Shown here in pieces: positions 1 to 12,380 of a DNA stretch of 64,000 nucleotides. The translations under genes and the position numbers were made by a program. Below the pieces are notes generated by a model. It saw nothing but the letters and a program-made list of their open reading frames with translations, searched no databases and was not told where the DNA came from. Within the stretch, counting starts at the first letter, position 1. Each line of letters begins with the position of its first letter. This DNA comes from Psettodes erumei. Taxonomy: Eukaryota; Chordata; Actinopteri; Pleuronectiformes; Psettodidae. The DNA is taken from contig JAFBJZ010000612.1 of the NCBI GenBank assembly GCA_016785225.1, forward strand, positions 248,001 through 312,000, read 5' to 3'.

Positions 1-3000
1 CACACTACCACCAGGAGAGATGCCTCACTCCTGCTCGGCACAGGCGCAGGTAAGGTGGCTCCCGGGCTCTCTTTTGTTCCGCTGCGAAAGGTTGGCGCGA
101 AGGACCCAGATTCAAAACCGCCCCCCTTTGTCTCCGCCCACAGTCCCCCGGCAAGGCGTCAGCGCGGCCGTCTGTCCAGACCCCCCCGTCACCTGCCTCC
201 CCATCACCACCCCTCCACCCAAGTCCCCGCACCCCGCCTGTCGCCGTCGGCGCTGCAGGATGAAAACTACCACCACAACCCCAATCCCACCGCGCACCAG
301 ACCTACCCGACGCACACGCCCAGCACCTACGGCCAGCCGCCGCCGGCCGGCGGGGGCGGCGCAGGTTCCGAGGAGCCCCGAGCGTTCCACCCCCCAACCT
401 TGTCGCCGCGGCTGCTGCACCCAGCGGCTCACCACCACCATCACCTCCATCACCAGCAGCAGCACCACGCGGCGCAACAGCAGCAAGGAGCCATGGTCAT
501 GGACTTGCACGAACAGGTCGGTCTGCGGACGTTCGCGGCGTTTGCGAGTCCGCGTGCTGGTGTATGTGCGACAGCGCATTGACTGCGGCGTGTTTCTCCT
601 CAGCTCCAGCAGGGCAGCGTACCCGTCTCCTACACAGTGACCCCCGTCCCTCCTCACGGCCTCGCGGCACCTTTGTGTAGCGGGCAGCACCTCCCCCCTA
701 CCTGCTCCTCACAACAACAGGTCCCCGCCTGCAGCGTGGTCTTCAGCACTGGACAACACTACCACCCGGTGAGGAGAGCACCGCAGTGTGCCATTTTCAG
801 GAGTCAATGGGTTTGTTTGTTAATAAAAAAAAAAAAGAAAGTACACCGTGTGCTGCACAGTCTCTCCTACCGCTCAACCAAAAGGAAAAGGAAAGTGCAT
901 GAGGGAAAGGGGGTGAAAACGTAGCGATGACCAGCAGAGCACTCGGCTGTTTTTAACGGGCTTGTTCGCCTTCCAGGTCTTGGCTGCCACCTTGTGGCAA
1001 GACTCTGCTCAATCCATTCACCGCAGCGAGAAAAACCTGCATTTGAAACGTTTCTCTTTTTCACTTTCTTCCTCTTCTTTTTCCCACCCCGTCCCAGATG
1101 CTGCAGGCATGTTCGATGCAACACCTGCCGGTGCCCTATGCCTTTCCCTCACTGCTGTCCAGCGACCCGCAGTTCCTGCTGCCTCCTCCACCCCACCTGT
1201 CTCACCACCCGCCCCACCTGCCAACACCCGGGCAGTTCCTGCCTTTCCAGACACAACAGCCTCGATCGGTATGTGAATGGTTCTTTATTTTATAGTTTAC
1301 CTGCTATTTACTTATATTCACTCGCCTTCAAAAAAAAGTTCAAATACAAAGACTACACTTGAAAGAAGTCACCAATATTTACTTTTGGCATTTATTGAGC
1401 TCAAACAGAACCACAGAACAAACTCACAGTTCAGTTAGTTCTCTTGTCAGATAACAAAGGATGATTCAAAATGACCAGAAACAGTATTTGAATCTGTCAC
1501 GTAATGTAACGTGTTTCCTCCCAGCCGCTACAGACGATCGAGAACGAGGTTGAGCTTCTGGGGGAGCAGCTTTCTGTGGGCGGTGGCTTCAGCTACGCCC
1601 ACCACCACCACCACCATCACCACCACCAGCCGCCCTCCACCCTGCCGCCCTCCACGCCACTCCAGTTCCTCTCGCACCACGACCCGCTGTCCCAGGAGCT
1701 CTTCACAGTGGTGAGTACAGTCATGAATGTGCATATTTGTTTGGATCATAATACAGTTTAATCTTTTGGAGGAATAAACTGATTTTTTCCTCTCTGCCCC
1801 CCTGTCACAGCCCTATCCCCACTTTATGCCTCGCCGATTCACAAGCCGGCGTTACCGCTCTCAGCAGGCAGTTCCCCCATCACCCTACCACCCCAGCTTC
1901 CTGCCTTACTTCCTGTAAGTGTTTTCCACTTCCTCAGCTTCATGTTGGTGCTGTACAGGTGAATTTGCTTGAGATCTGACTTGGCTCACAGATGTGACGT
2001 GCAATCTACTAAACTTACGTTCCTTATCTCCTACCACAGGTCCATGCTTCCCGTGCCCCCAAATGTGGCCCCCACTATCAGCCTAGAGCTGGACGTGGAT
2101 GACGGAGAGGTGGAGAACTATGAGGTGGGGCGAAGAGCCTTTTTCCTCACGGTCTTTAAACCCTTGACCCGCGGGGATCGATCGTCCCGCTGCTTTTAAC
2201 ATAATGTCCGTTTAGGCGGCGCCGCCTCTGTTGTGAACTTTGCCCTTTTAAACTTTGCTTTTCTGCGTGAAACCTTCAGGCCCTGTTGAACCTGGCGGAG
2301 CGTCTGGGAGAGGCCAAGCCCCGCGGCTTGACTAAAGCCGACATAGAGCAGCTTCCATCATACAGGTTCAACCCCAACAACCATCAGTCTGAGCAAACAC
2401 TGTGAGTACCCATCTGCCTTAAAAAAAAAAAAGCGTGTATGTCTTTTTTTCTTCTTGTTGGTGGGTGGAGGCTTCAGGTGACACGACACTGTGTTCAGTG
2501 ATACCAACTTGGCTCTTTCTTACAGGTGTGTGGTGTGCATGTGTGACTTCGAGTCTCGCCAGCTCCTCAGGGTCCTGCCCTGTAATCACGAGTTCCACGC
2601 CAAATGCGTAGACAAGTGGCTTAAGGTGAGCGAAGACTTTTTCATCTTCATGGTTCAATGTAAATCCTTTCAGCCGTTTCCCACCGGGCCCAAAGAAAGC
2701 GACACGGCAAGCCATCCACGTCTCGTCATCGACTACTCACAGTAGCTCGCTTGTTACGGCCTGACTGCGGAACTTTTCAGTTAGGATCTGAAGGTCGATA
2801 AGACACAGTAGACGATTAGCAATTTCACTAACTAAACAAGTCGACACAGTTGGCTGTCTGATACGATCTGCCACCCATTCATCTATTGCGGAGCAGATAG
2901 AAGTTAGGATAATTACAATAGCTTCCTTTGTTTGGTCTCTTACGGCTTTTTGTTCCGAGTTGAGCACTGTGAAGATATGGGAGTATAGGATAGGTACTGA

Positions 3001-3370
3001 TATTGCTGTATATTAGCCATTTGTAATTTGGGTGTTAAACATAAAAAATGTAATGTGAAAAATTGTGTAGATTTACTTTGTTCCCTGTAGCAAATTTCAG
3101 AATCCCAGTCCAGCAAAATGTCTTTTGCCTAAAAAATCTACGGTTTAAAATGTTGGTGGGCCGCTAATGTGCTGACTTCTTAAAATAATTCAGCAAACAG
3201 ACATTTTGGTGTGGTGTGTGTTTGTATTATATATATAAATCGATCTTTTAGCTACAGTAAAATGACTGCGTATAACCTTCAGCTCCGTATTTTTCCATTC
3301 CTTCCAGGCTAACCGGACCTGTCCTATCTGTCGAGCCGACGCCTCTGAGGTCCAGCGGGACTCAGAGTGA
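1..3370 (+). CDS. rnf44: RNF44/RNF38-family RING-H2 E3 ubiquitin ligase, 3' ten exons (5' end outside window)
   Basis: Ten coding exons join in one open frame: 1-49 (frame starts at base 3), 144-516, 604-768, 1098-1268, 1525-1710, 1811-1914, 2040-2124, 2280-2401, 2526-2625, 3308-3370, with TGA at 3368-3370; all introns are GT-AG. They give 471 visible residues. The N-terminal part is Pro/His/Gln-rich and low complexity (nine-His run in exon 1525-1710, His/Gln clusters near 430-485). The C-terminus carries a RING-H2 domain: CVVC, then CNHEFHAKC, then CPIC, at about residues 419-460, which would recruit an E2 and transfer ubiquitin. MDLHEQ, PSFLPYFL, ISLELDVDD and GQHY resemble RNF44, whereas CMCDFES and the QRDSE tail resemble RNF38, so the paralogue choice is moderately sure and the family assignment very sure. 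A VCSxPPP segment that I recall in mammalian homologues between GQH and MLQACS is not visible. The gene starts before base 1. Confidence 0.9.
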
Positions 3371-6115
3371 CCTCTGACTCGTATTTGCACCCAACATCCA
3401 CAATCCCTGACTCCCCTTTGACTCCCTTTTGGATGCACCAACCAATCAGCGAACTCCTCTTCTTTTATAATCTATCATGCACACTTTCTGCCACATAACG
3501 GGGACCAGTGCTCCTTAATCCTTCACTCTCTTCTCCTCCAGGACAGTGAACTGTCGTTCTCACCTGGGATCAGCATTTAGGGGTGTGGACACTTTCTACT
3601 GACTTTACTGACTTTATTGCTGGACTTCCTAGGCCTTCTGTTTCAGACTACCCCTCTGCCTTCTGCTCACGGTTCCTCCTTTCTATGAATGGCCTTTGAA
3701 AACACTTAATGTCACGTGCAGGTGGACATATACTGTACATGTTTTTGTTTTTAAGTTCATCGTGAACCCTTTCAAACTGATGCGACCCGTTCAGTCTTTC
3801 TGTGGAGGGACAGAGATAAGACTGCATTGAAAAACTTCTGTATAGTTTTACTAACACACCCTGATGGGGAATTGGCAGTCCAAAGATTATTTTAATTTCA
3901 TTGACATTATTGTGGTTATAATGAAACATTCGCATCTTGGCTTGCAGAGACTGTCATTTTTTTACTAGGCTCATTATAATTGCAGTTGGACGGAGTCGGT
4001 CCGTTTTAATTTCCGTGTGTGTATTCTTGCATTCCTTAACGAGAGAGCGGTCTGTTTGGGGGGGAAACGAAGATACTGTACACTGTGCATCAAAGAGTCT
4101 GCTACTTTGGAACAGTGAAAAATATACTTTATTTTCTCTAGATGCGTGTCTGCGTACAGTGTGTGTGCGAGTGTGTATGTGCGTGCGCGCGTTGCTCTTC
4201 CTGTGGTATTTATACAGTTCATGTGGTACAGTGCATTGACAAAATCCTAAATCCTATTTTGTTTTCCCAACTCTGCTCCAGATTGATTTAACTTCAGACC
4301 TTTAGCCGAGATTTGCTCAAAATCAAAGCTTGGGACCAGGAACAGCTCCAGGGAAGTTAACAGTGCTTTGTCATGTTTCTGTGTGTTTATGCCACACTTC
4401 ATTAACACGCTCTACAACCGTGGTTCCACCACTCCATCCCCCTTGCTCTGGGCTAAAATGAGGAAAGATTTTTGATAGACTTTTTTTATGATACAGTATT
4501 TCCTAACCATAATGAAACCAATCAGGACTATTCATCTCGGCCTCAGCGTGTCCACTGAGCTCTGCTCCATTGCGCATTATACAGGTAGATCTCACTCTCA
4601 GAGCTAAGCAGGTGGACACAAGGCGTTCATTGAAAACGTCACCCAAACTGTCATTCACGCTCATTTTACTCACTTTCTTACAGGACTAGGGCCTTTGAAA
4701 ACACATGTCTGTGCCTGTCTTGGTACCCAAGCAGCGTTCTGTATGTGTTGGCAGATACAGATGCAATGTTTTCTCCGTCACTGACAGGGAACAAGTTTCA
4801 AGAGACTTACAAGTTCCGATTGAAATCTACTATGTTTCACACTTCAGCACTTTAATACGTAGTTTTAAGACCTACACACTCCCCTTTCATTGTGAACAAA
4901 CCACTGATCCGTTTATCATAGTTAGTGTGTGTATGTAAAAAGAAAAAAACAACAACATTTGAATGCATTAAAAACATCTCCAGCTTCTAGTACCTGCAGC
5001 ATCCCAGTATGCCAACTCTTTATTGTTATGTTCTTATGGCACATCTGTACATGTCCCGAGGTTTGTTTGGGCTCTGCTTCTCAATGACACTTTACCTCTG
5101 TAAGGCCTATGTCAGCCTGTCATACTGTAACCCGACGTTCACCTCACGCACAGAGCAGGCTTTCTCATGTAAGTTATCACTATTTATCACAAGTGGTATT
5201 TTGTGTTACGGTGACAGCCTCACACAGGCCTTAGGAAGGTAGCGTTGATAAAAAGTTGCTTTGTAAAGCTGAGCCAGACACCTGCAGTCTTACATCGAAG
5301 ATGGCTTTCATAAAACTCCAGGTACAAGTTCAGTCTATCCAGTATCACCGCATCAGACCAATTTGTTTGCTCAAACCCATTTTCAATGCAAACCAAGTGT
5401 CAGTGTCCGGGAAGAATGCTCATTTTATACAACTCCTCTACAGTGTTGTCAGTGTATAAAGTCATGTAATATCCATGGGAATGGAGGGAAAATATATTTT
5501 TGACCGTTTTTTTTGTTTTTTTTTTTGGGAGGGGGGTAAAGGTCGAAGGTCATATTTGTGACCGTATGCATCCATTTTTTGTCTTAGGATTGTTTTTGTG
5601 TTGGACAGTTTTCTGTTGCTTGGTACACTAGCAATTACCTCAGTCCCACTATTTATGTCTTTTCAGAAAACGGTGCAAGCAGTATGATTAGTGCTTATGA
5701 CTCATTTTGCTAATGTTTTTCCATGCAAGTTGTTGGGTTGTTTGAATATTTTTTTTTCTTTAAACTCTATGAAACTCTCTCATTAAAATGGTGTCATAGT
5801 AGTTTCATCATGTATTATATCTGTAACCAAAATCATTTGAAGGCCTGTTATGATAATGAAATTTTTAACAAACATTTGTACATTTTGTATGAGAGTTATT
5901 ACTAGTAATACTTTATTAAGTAGTGCAATGATTTTTTTAATCCTTTACCCCATCTTTTGGATTTCAAAAGCTGGTTCAATAATAAATGTATAACGTCCTC
6001 TTCTAAAACATCGTGTTGTCAAGTTATTCATCCACTCAACTCCTCTTCTCCTGTCTGTCATCTTAAAATCGAATTCTGGACTTTGTCTTCCACTCTGGTG
6101 CGCGTTACAAATAAA
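3371..6115 (+). other. Probable 3' UTR of the rnf44-like gene with polyadenylation signals
   Basis: No coding exon is recognisable after the TGA at 3368-3370. The sequence is T-rich and AT-rich toward its end, as in long vertebrate 3' UTRs. Canonical AATAAA hexamers occur at 5981-5986 and 6110-6115, and these are the best candidates for the transcript end. The UTR extent is inferred; transcript reads would settle it. Short ORFs in this stretch have no recognisable similarity and are regarded as chance. Confidence 0.55.
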
Positions 6116-6298
6116 TGATGAGTATGGGGGTCCATCCACTCGGTGGCAGTGTAGTGCCGTTATCCAGGAGGCCCTGGTTCTTATTACTTAAATTGCACCC
6201 CAGTAACATTTATTTACTTTCTACCAAAGTATCTCCCAGAATGTTGTAAATATTATTTTTTAATTAGATGTTGAAAAATAAATGTTAGTTTAGACGCA

Positions 6299-6352
6299 TA
6301 TAATAATAATAATAATAACAATGATAATAACAATAATAATAATAATAATATA
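6299..6352. repeat. (TAA)n microsatellite, interrupted
   Basis: An imperfect TAA/AAT trinucleotide tract with CAA and TGA interruptions lies just downstream of the presumed end of the rnf44-like gene, within AT-rich intergenic DNA. Confidence 0.9.
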
Positions 6353-6639
6353 TTATAAAAATAATAAAATATTATATAATTAATAGTGGTATTATTTTCT
6401 TCAGGGCTTTGAGAAATTGTGAAAATAAATCGGTCAGATCAGTTTTTTATCAGTTTTTAAAGTTAGACCAAGGGCTTGCACTAGTAAAAAAAAAAAATTA
6501 AATCTGTCCATAATGTGTCGTATACAATGAAACTTCTGCTCGGTTGATTTAATTTTTTTTGCATGTAAAATAAGATTTATCATTTAGCTTCCATATAATA
6601 ATTTGTTTAGGCGGTGATTTAATTTACAGTCATAAGATG

Positions 6640-6915
6640 CTTTCAAAGCTGGAAGAGTGTGATTTCCTGCTGACCTGTGGGTAATCACGCGAGAAAAAAA
6701 AGAACATTTGGATGGAGAAACGCGGTGACGGATGGCGCTGATCCTCTGTGAGGGTCCTCACGGGATGTAACGGAGCTGACCTTGTGGGTTTGTTTGCGTT
6801 GGACCGTTTGCTGCTTCACTCGCTCCGGCGTGTGTCTGTGTGTGTGGGAGAGTTGCTGCAGCATCGCCCTCACTTCCTCAGCTGAGTTTGGGCGACAGGT
6901 GTGTCAACGGACCAG
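6640..6915 (+). other. Candidate non-coding first exon or small CpG-bearing promoter segment
   Basis: This block is richer in G, C and CpG than the AT-rich DNA upstream of it and ends in ACCAG followed by GTAAGA at 6916, a good donor sequence. It has no long open frame on the + strand. It could be an upstream 5' UTR exon of chrnb5, whose start codon is 5.5 kb downstream, or simply a local GC-rich patch with a chance donor. The left boundary is a guess. Confidence 0.25.
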
Positions 6916-8138
6916 GTAAGATTTGTTTTCCACTCCACTGCAACTGGTTCATTTCTCCATGAGCTCCAACTCTAAACGCGCCATTATGTTTGTGTTTGCA
7001 TGAAGCACAAACTGAACCTGGAAGTGCACTGAAGTTGGAAAAAAAAAATGACCAACACTCCCGGGTCTCCCTGCGTTCATTACTCGCTGGATATTTGGAT
7101 AAGGTGATTCACGTGTTTCTGTTGCAACAACACTCTGGGTTGTTAAATCCAGGATTATCCTCATCCTGTCAGGGGTTTTTAAAGAGAGAGAGAAGCGTAG
7201 TTTACCCCAAGCATGTGTGTTCTTCAGGGACATGTTTGAATATAATGAATATAAGTATGTAGAGTTTCCTTGCATGGGCACATCTGCCTTTTTTTTTTAA
7301 ACATACATCTGTTAAGTAGAGGAAATATTTTTTTACTGCAACCCACTGCACACTGGGTAACCTGTTCCATTCCATAGGATTGTGATACACAAGTGTGTCA
7401 ATGTTTTTTATCATCACATCAACCTGTGTGGCAGCAATATTATTAGGACCCTCTGTTTTAGTTTCAGTCATTGGGTCATTCCTGCCATCTAGTGGTGAAC
7501 ATGATGTACTATATGCAATGGCCACTATAGTGTTTAATGCCATTTGATATTTTCCATCAAGGCTCCAACACGTCATGGAAGAGAAAATATGAGCTTTTTG
7601 TCTTCGGGACAAATTCTCGAGGGCACGTGTGAGACAACCTTGACACCAGCCAACGCACACAGACCTGGAGTGACAAGTTAAACTGAGTCACTGGCCGGTG
7701 TTTGACTGAATTGCTTTTAAAAAGAACTGTTGGACTGGTTGCCTGAAACAGATCCAAGCTGCTTTCAGGATGGATCAGTGAAGTGGGTAGGTGTTGTTTA
7801 CACTGAGAGTCAGCTAATCCATCTGAACTGAGTGAAACACTTCCAGAACACCGGGAAATGTAATCAGCCACACTGAGAGAGTCGCGCCAGGAAAGAAAAC
7901 AGATTAATCTTGCGGAATAATAATCAATGACTATTTACATTTTGCTGCCTGCCCTTCATAAATACCCCCTCTGCTCCTACCTGAAGGGAGGTTGTGGCAC
8001 TTTTTCCGTTGGAGCTGGCGTTTTATAACAGCCTCTAACGTGAGCCTGCCAATCAGATATAAAAACTCTTTATTTCATGACAAAGGGCTCAGTTATTGAG
8101 TGAGTTAAAGTGGTGCAGGATAAAATCTGCAGGCGAGA
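6916..8138. other. Intergenic stretch, no gene recognised
   Basis: Open frames on the minus strand (7202-7660, 7557-7871) have no recognisable domain and no codon pattern of a conserved exon. A CCATCTAGTGGTGAAC string near 7486-7501 is of a type I have seen in dispersed fish repeats, but no element boundaries are visible. Confidence 0.5.
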
Positions 8139-8589
8139 TATCCACTCACTGGCCACCTCATTATGTACACTTGTACAGTGTAATGTGATCCAATACAAAG
8201 CCAGAAAATTCTGCCTTTACAAAGACAGTAAAGCTCAGTCTTGATTGACAATGCCAGAGATGAATTAAACTGCATGTTTAATATTTAGACGTTGTAGTTA
8301 GCAGTGGTGTTTGTGCTGGACTGGGCTTATATTGAGAGGCGTTTCTAATATTTTGTCCGCCCTATTTATATTTATGAGAGGGATAGAATATTAGGACCAG
8401 CTGTCAGTACAGTGCGCTCCATCACAACATCACCTCCCGCTATGACCTCAATAATAAACAAAAAGCAGAGTTATTACCTTTCTCACAGCGTCAACAAAAA
8501 CTGAAACATTAGAGACGTTGCAGAAGTTGAGTTCATGGCGGAGGTTGCACTGTACGGGTGGATGTGATGAAGTGGCCAGTGAGTGGATA
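8139..8589. mobile_element. Non-autonomous inverted-repeat element (MITE-like), about 450 bp
   Basis: The ends are inverted copies. TATCCACTCACTGGCCAC at 8139-8156 is matched exactly by GTGGCCAGTGAGTGGATA at 8572-8589, and imperfect pairing continues inward to about 42 bp per arm (8139-8180 against 8548-8589, both ending GTACAGTG on the outer-strand reading). The interior has no coding capacity. The terminal wording resembles a dispersed vertebrate repeat I know as CACTGGCCAC(T)TTATTAGGTACACC, which is common in fish genomes. No clear target-site duplication was identified, so superfamily is left open. Confidence 0.75.
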
Positions 8590-8689
8590 CTATGAATGTG
8601 ATGAATGCAGCACCATAAGAAACAGCATCTAGAGAATAGAAACTCTCGGGTCTGATGCAGTGTGCCTCCACCTGTTTGAAGAAACTTCT

Positions 8690-9215
8690 CGGGTACAGTA
8701 TGTGGAGGAGAGAAGTTGATTTCCCCGGGCTTCAGTCCTTAGATGGCATCTGCTTCTCCAACTATATATTACTTAATTTTTTTCCCCGCACCTCCTGCCA
8801 TCACTATGCCAGTGACATTCAAATCTGCTTTCCCCACCCCCCTCCATCCCCCAGGCTGAGGCGTACATATCATGCTGGATGTCAGCCAACGAATGCACTC
8901 TCAATAAAGGTGGAGTGTCTCTTCAGTCTGCCCTGTGCACGACCTTTACATTACTACTCATGAATCCATAGTGACTTCTCCTCAGGATTTTAGAAAGCCG
9001 TCATCCAAAGTTCACCGCCTGCTACTGGTTGGCACTTGAAACGTTCCCCCGTATGACTCCACTTCTACTCTCTTTACTGGCTCACTGTTGCAAGTCGGGC
9101 TTCGATCTCCTTGCTGGTCTGCTCTCTCACCACAGCTCCCCCTCCACGATTGGTCCGTACCTCAGATCCCCCTCAGCCTCCTCCGATCGGGCTGCATATT
9201 CACCCTGTTGTCCAT
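8690..9215 (+). mobile_element. Decayed L2-type LINE reverse-transcriptase fragment
   Basis: Translated pieces in more than one + frame line up in order with the palm and thumb of vertebrate L2-like retrotransposons. A CHHYASDIQI piece near 8800 corresponds to the catalytic Y-A-D-D box, AYISCWMSAN is encoded from 8861, and LYWLTVASR from 9072. The pieces are separated by frame changes, and the catalytic motif reads YASD rather than YADD, so the copy is dead. No 5' part, endonuclease or 3' tail is recognised. It lies about 100 bp from the inverted-repeat element, so two insertions cluster here. Confidence 0.7.
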
Positions 9216-9229
9216 CCTCTCTCCTCCAC

Positions 9230-9765
9230 ATATTATTCGATGCTCATCCTTGAATGAGGATGTGCAAGCCATTGGAGCGGCTGGTCAATTTATTACTGTC
9301 ACAGGAAAATGCTGGACTTCTTCTAGTGATCAGTGAAGAATTTTTGTCCTAAATGTCATTAGATGAAGAAGAAGAAAGTGAGGAAGAGGGGGTTGTGATT
9401 ATATGTTCGATGTCTAAAATGCACCAGGACTCCCCTGAAGGATTTTTAGAACAGGGGAACTTTCAGGAATATTGATAAACGTGCTGTGCAGATTTGTTTT
9501 TCCATTTATCTTCTATCTATTATCTTGCTATTACAGCTTTTGCTATTACTTACTTTACACATACTGTATATGGTGGGTTTTGACTGAGTGTCTGTATTTG
9601 TATCTGTCTGGGGAGTGAAAACGAATCCAAACTAACAGATTAAAGTGAAGATTCAATCCATGACAGAGGCTTCTCATTTAGTTAGTCTTTCCATTTGTCT
9701 GAGAGAATAACAAACCTCCACTGGAGCAGTTCATCTGCTAACATTAGTGCACTCACTCAGGTGGG

Positions 9766-9799
<34 letters not shown>

Positions 9800-10315
9800 T
9801 GTGAATGGGAAGTGAGGTTGTTTTTCTACAGCCTCAGCGATCTTGCCAACACGCACACTCAGCAGACCTTATCTGGATAAATAAAGGTTAAAACTCAGCC
9901 AGTGTGAGCCCTCCTCTGTGTAGCAGGTTGATATATTGGTCCTACCACACACAGTAGTTGTTTCCCGACTCTAAATATAGAAATATGGCAGGTGCCGTCT
10001 TGACACTTTTATTTAGAAGCCCGAAGCAGCCTGTGCGCGACGGAGGCAGTGATGGAGCAGGAGGGGTCGGAGAGGGAGGGCGTTGTGGATTGCTTTAAGC
10101 CGCTGCGCCCTTGTGCCAGTTAACTTGACTGAAACAGACACACACTTCCATTATGGCAGATTGAAATCTCCGCTGGGCCGTGTAAGCGAGTGATGTGTTA
10201 GTTATATGGCCTGGACTGTGAGGGATTTATGCACATGCTCAACCCATCAGTAATGGCACGGGAGGAAATCTCTTATCAGATTTGTTTTCATATCATTAGT
10301 TCTGTTTTAGGAGAT

Positions 10316-10348
<33 letters not shown>

Positions 10349-11500
10349 TGGGGAGGGAAGAGTTGCGTGCACATTTTTTGCATCAAAATAAGTTAAAAAA
10401 GGAAAAACTGTTTATGCAGGTCTATCTCATCTCTTGTGCACCATGTTGTTTCTCAAAGAAAGAAAAACATTTATATTAAAGAAGCCGTCCATCCGCCACC
10501 CTCACTTGCGACTGCTAGCCCTTGAATCTGCACTGCATTATTCATGAGTGGAGAACAGAAATGTCTAAAAGAGGCGCAGTCCGTTCATGTCTTCCCCTCT
10601 TCATTGCTTTCACGCCCGAGCCTTTCTCTGTTTTCCACGGCAGCTTCTGCCGCAGAGTGGCCCTGCGACACGACTCTCCTCTTACTGCGATCCAGCCGTT
10701 GCCACGTGCCCCGAGTACAACTGGTAAAAATACTCTTGGTGTGAGCTCTCACCATGCGCCCAGGGAATGGAACAGCAAGCTATGTGCATTAGAAATTACT
10801 TTTCTGTACAAGAGCTCTAATCCATTGTGTGCAAGGATGGAGGAACGTGTTTGTAACTTGTACAGTATCTGATTGGGACTTCTTTAACAGTGTCCATTAA
10901 CATCAATAGTTGCTGCTGTGGTTACTGGAATATCCTGTATTATTCTCCCCTCCAGTGTCGGTGTTGAAACTTTAAACATTCAGCACGCATGCTATGAACA
11001 TTTTGCATCCATAACAAAAATGTTATGAAATGAAATGCAATATATTTTCACATTCATATAGTCTGGATTTTTCAGTGTTGGAGAAGCAGCAGAGGTTAAT
11101 GTAAGAATTTTGAAATAGTTAATTAGAAATTGCAGATAACAAAATGGTTTTTCCAAAGCATGACACGCCTGGAGACGAGCATTAGGATTCTCATGTGGAG
11201 CAGCCTGTGTGGACTCACATGCTCAGTGACATTTTCTACAGGAAGCACAAGTGCTTGTTTGTGTGGATGACACAACATATTCCCCGGCGTCTATAGAAAA
11301 AAAAATGTCTACAACTACTTAATTTGATTGTGTGAATCTAAATACTACACACAGTATCTACTTATTAAAGCTAAAATTTAAATGAAAAAGTACAGTACTG
11401 GTTTGTAATATAATAAGCACTGCAGCAGGCACACTGCAATCAAACTACAAACCCCGGTTTGAGAACACCCGTGCCCATGGCTTCATTATTAGCCCAAATA
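9230..11500. other. Intergenic stretch with TG microsatellites
   Basis: No exon is recognised. TG/GT dinucleotide tracts occupy about 9768-9798 and 10319-10346. Open frames that overlap them are products of the repeats or of chance. Confidence 0.6.
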
Positions 11501-11516
11501 CTATATTAAGGGAATC

Positions 11517-11524
11517 TGACGTCA
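11517..11524. promoter_or_regulatory. Perfect CRE palindrome TGACGTCA
   Basis: The full eight-base cAMP response element lies about 860 bp upstream of the chrnb5 start codon, at the edge of a GC-rich segment. CREB/ATF proteins bind this motif. The CpG-containing full palindrome is rarer by chance than a half site, but function is inferred. Confidence 0.4.
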
Positions 11525-11764
11525 CTTCACTCCGCTCTGCTCGACGTTGGCATAGCGAATGCTGTGGTCATACTATTTCTTATGCACGTGTAAGTAAAAA
11601 TAAACCGGCTGGGCGTATGAACAGAGTGCTGTGGTTTGGGTTCACGCAGCGCCATGAGAAGTGGGCTCTCGAAGCGCCACATAGCGCGGACCCGCAGCTG
11701 AACATCAGTCCAATCCGTGACGTGAATCTTTCCCACTCAAGGAGCTCGAGCAGCACAAACGCAG

Positions 11765-11826
11765 CCCCCCCCCCTCCTCCTCTTCCTCCTCTTCCTCCTC
11801 TTCCTCCTCCCTCCTCTCTACTTCTC
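11765..11826. repeat. Polypyrimidine CCTCTT-type tract upstream of chrnb5
   Basis: About 60 bases of almost pure pyrimidine on the + strand: a C run followed by repeated TCCTCCTCT units. Mirror-symmetric homopurine-homopyrimidine DNA of this kind can form triplexes and is often found in promoters. It ends about 555 bp before the chrnb5 ATG. Confidence 0.7.
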
Positions 11827-11829
11827 CGA

Positions 11830-12380
11830 TCAACATGAGTTCCGTGGAAAACTGCCCCCGGCTCCTTTGTGGACTTTAACTGGAAGAACTTACCCCGAAG
11901 AACCGACGCGTCCTGGCAGCGCACAACTGCGCCAGTTTAACGCACCAAAACTTGTGTGCGCTTCATCGGGAGAGAGGGAACTTAGCGCAGGTGCGCGCTG
12001 GTGGTTTGACTCGCCGAGGGAGAAGTTAGATTAGGGTCTTTTTGTTGTCGCTAACAACCGTCTGGACCGGTGGATCTAGATCGAGGGCGGTTTAAATGTC
12101 ACAGTTTGAGGCTGAGGCGGCGGCGCACCATGTGCAGCCCGGCTCTTCTACTCGTGCGCTCTGACCAAAGCAGCAAACATGTGTTTTTGTTAATGGGCAG
12201 TGCGTTTTTGCGCCTCGACCAGCCGGAGCAGGTGTGAGGCGTCCCGCGGTCGGCAGCGGTGCGGGTCGCGTGACGGACTGCGGGTAGTGAACATTTCACC
12301 TCAGCGCGCGTCTCTTCTGGAGGACGGTCCGAAAAAAAAAGCCAACCCGCGGCAAGTTTGCCCAGGGTGGAAGAAGGGAG
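11830..12380 (+). promoter_or_regulatory. CpG-rich upstream region and probable 5' UTR of chrnb5
   Basis: This segment is clearly richer in CpG than the flanks and runs straight into the start codon at 12381 with no obvious splice acceptor near the ATG, so transcription probably starts within it. No TATA box is obvious, as is usual for CpG promoters. The start site itself cannot be placed. Confidence 0.45.

Noticed and set aside
5..397. 130-codon minus-strand open frame, Arg/Gly-rich
   Set aside because: It is the antisense shadow of the rnf44-like exons in GC-rich DNA, with no recognisable domain.
7202..7660. 152-codon minus-strand open frame
   Set aside because: No domain, no signal of conserved composition, and it ends in microsatellite-like and A-rich DNA; probably chance.
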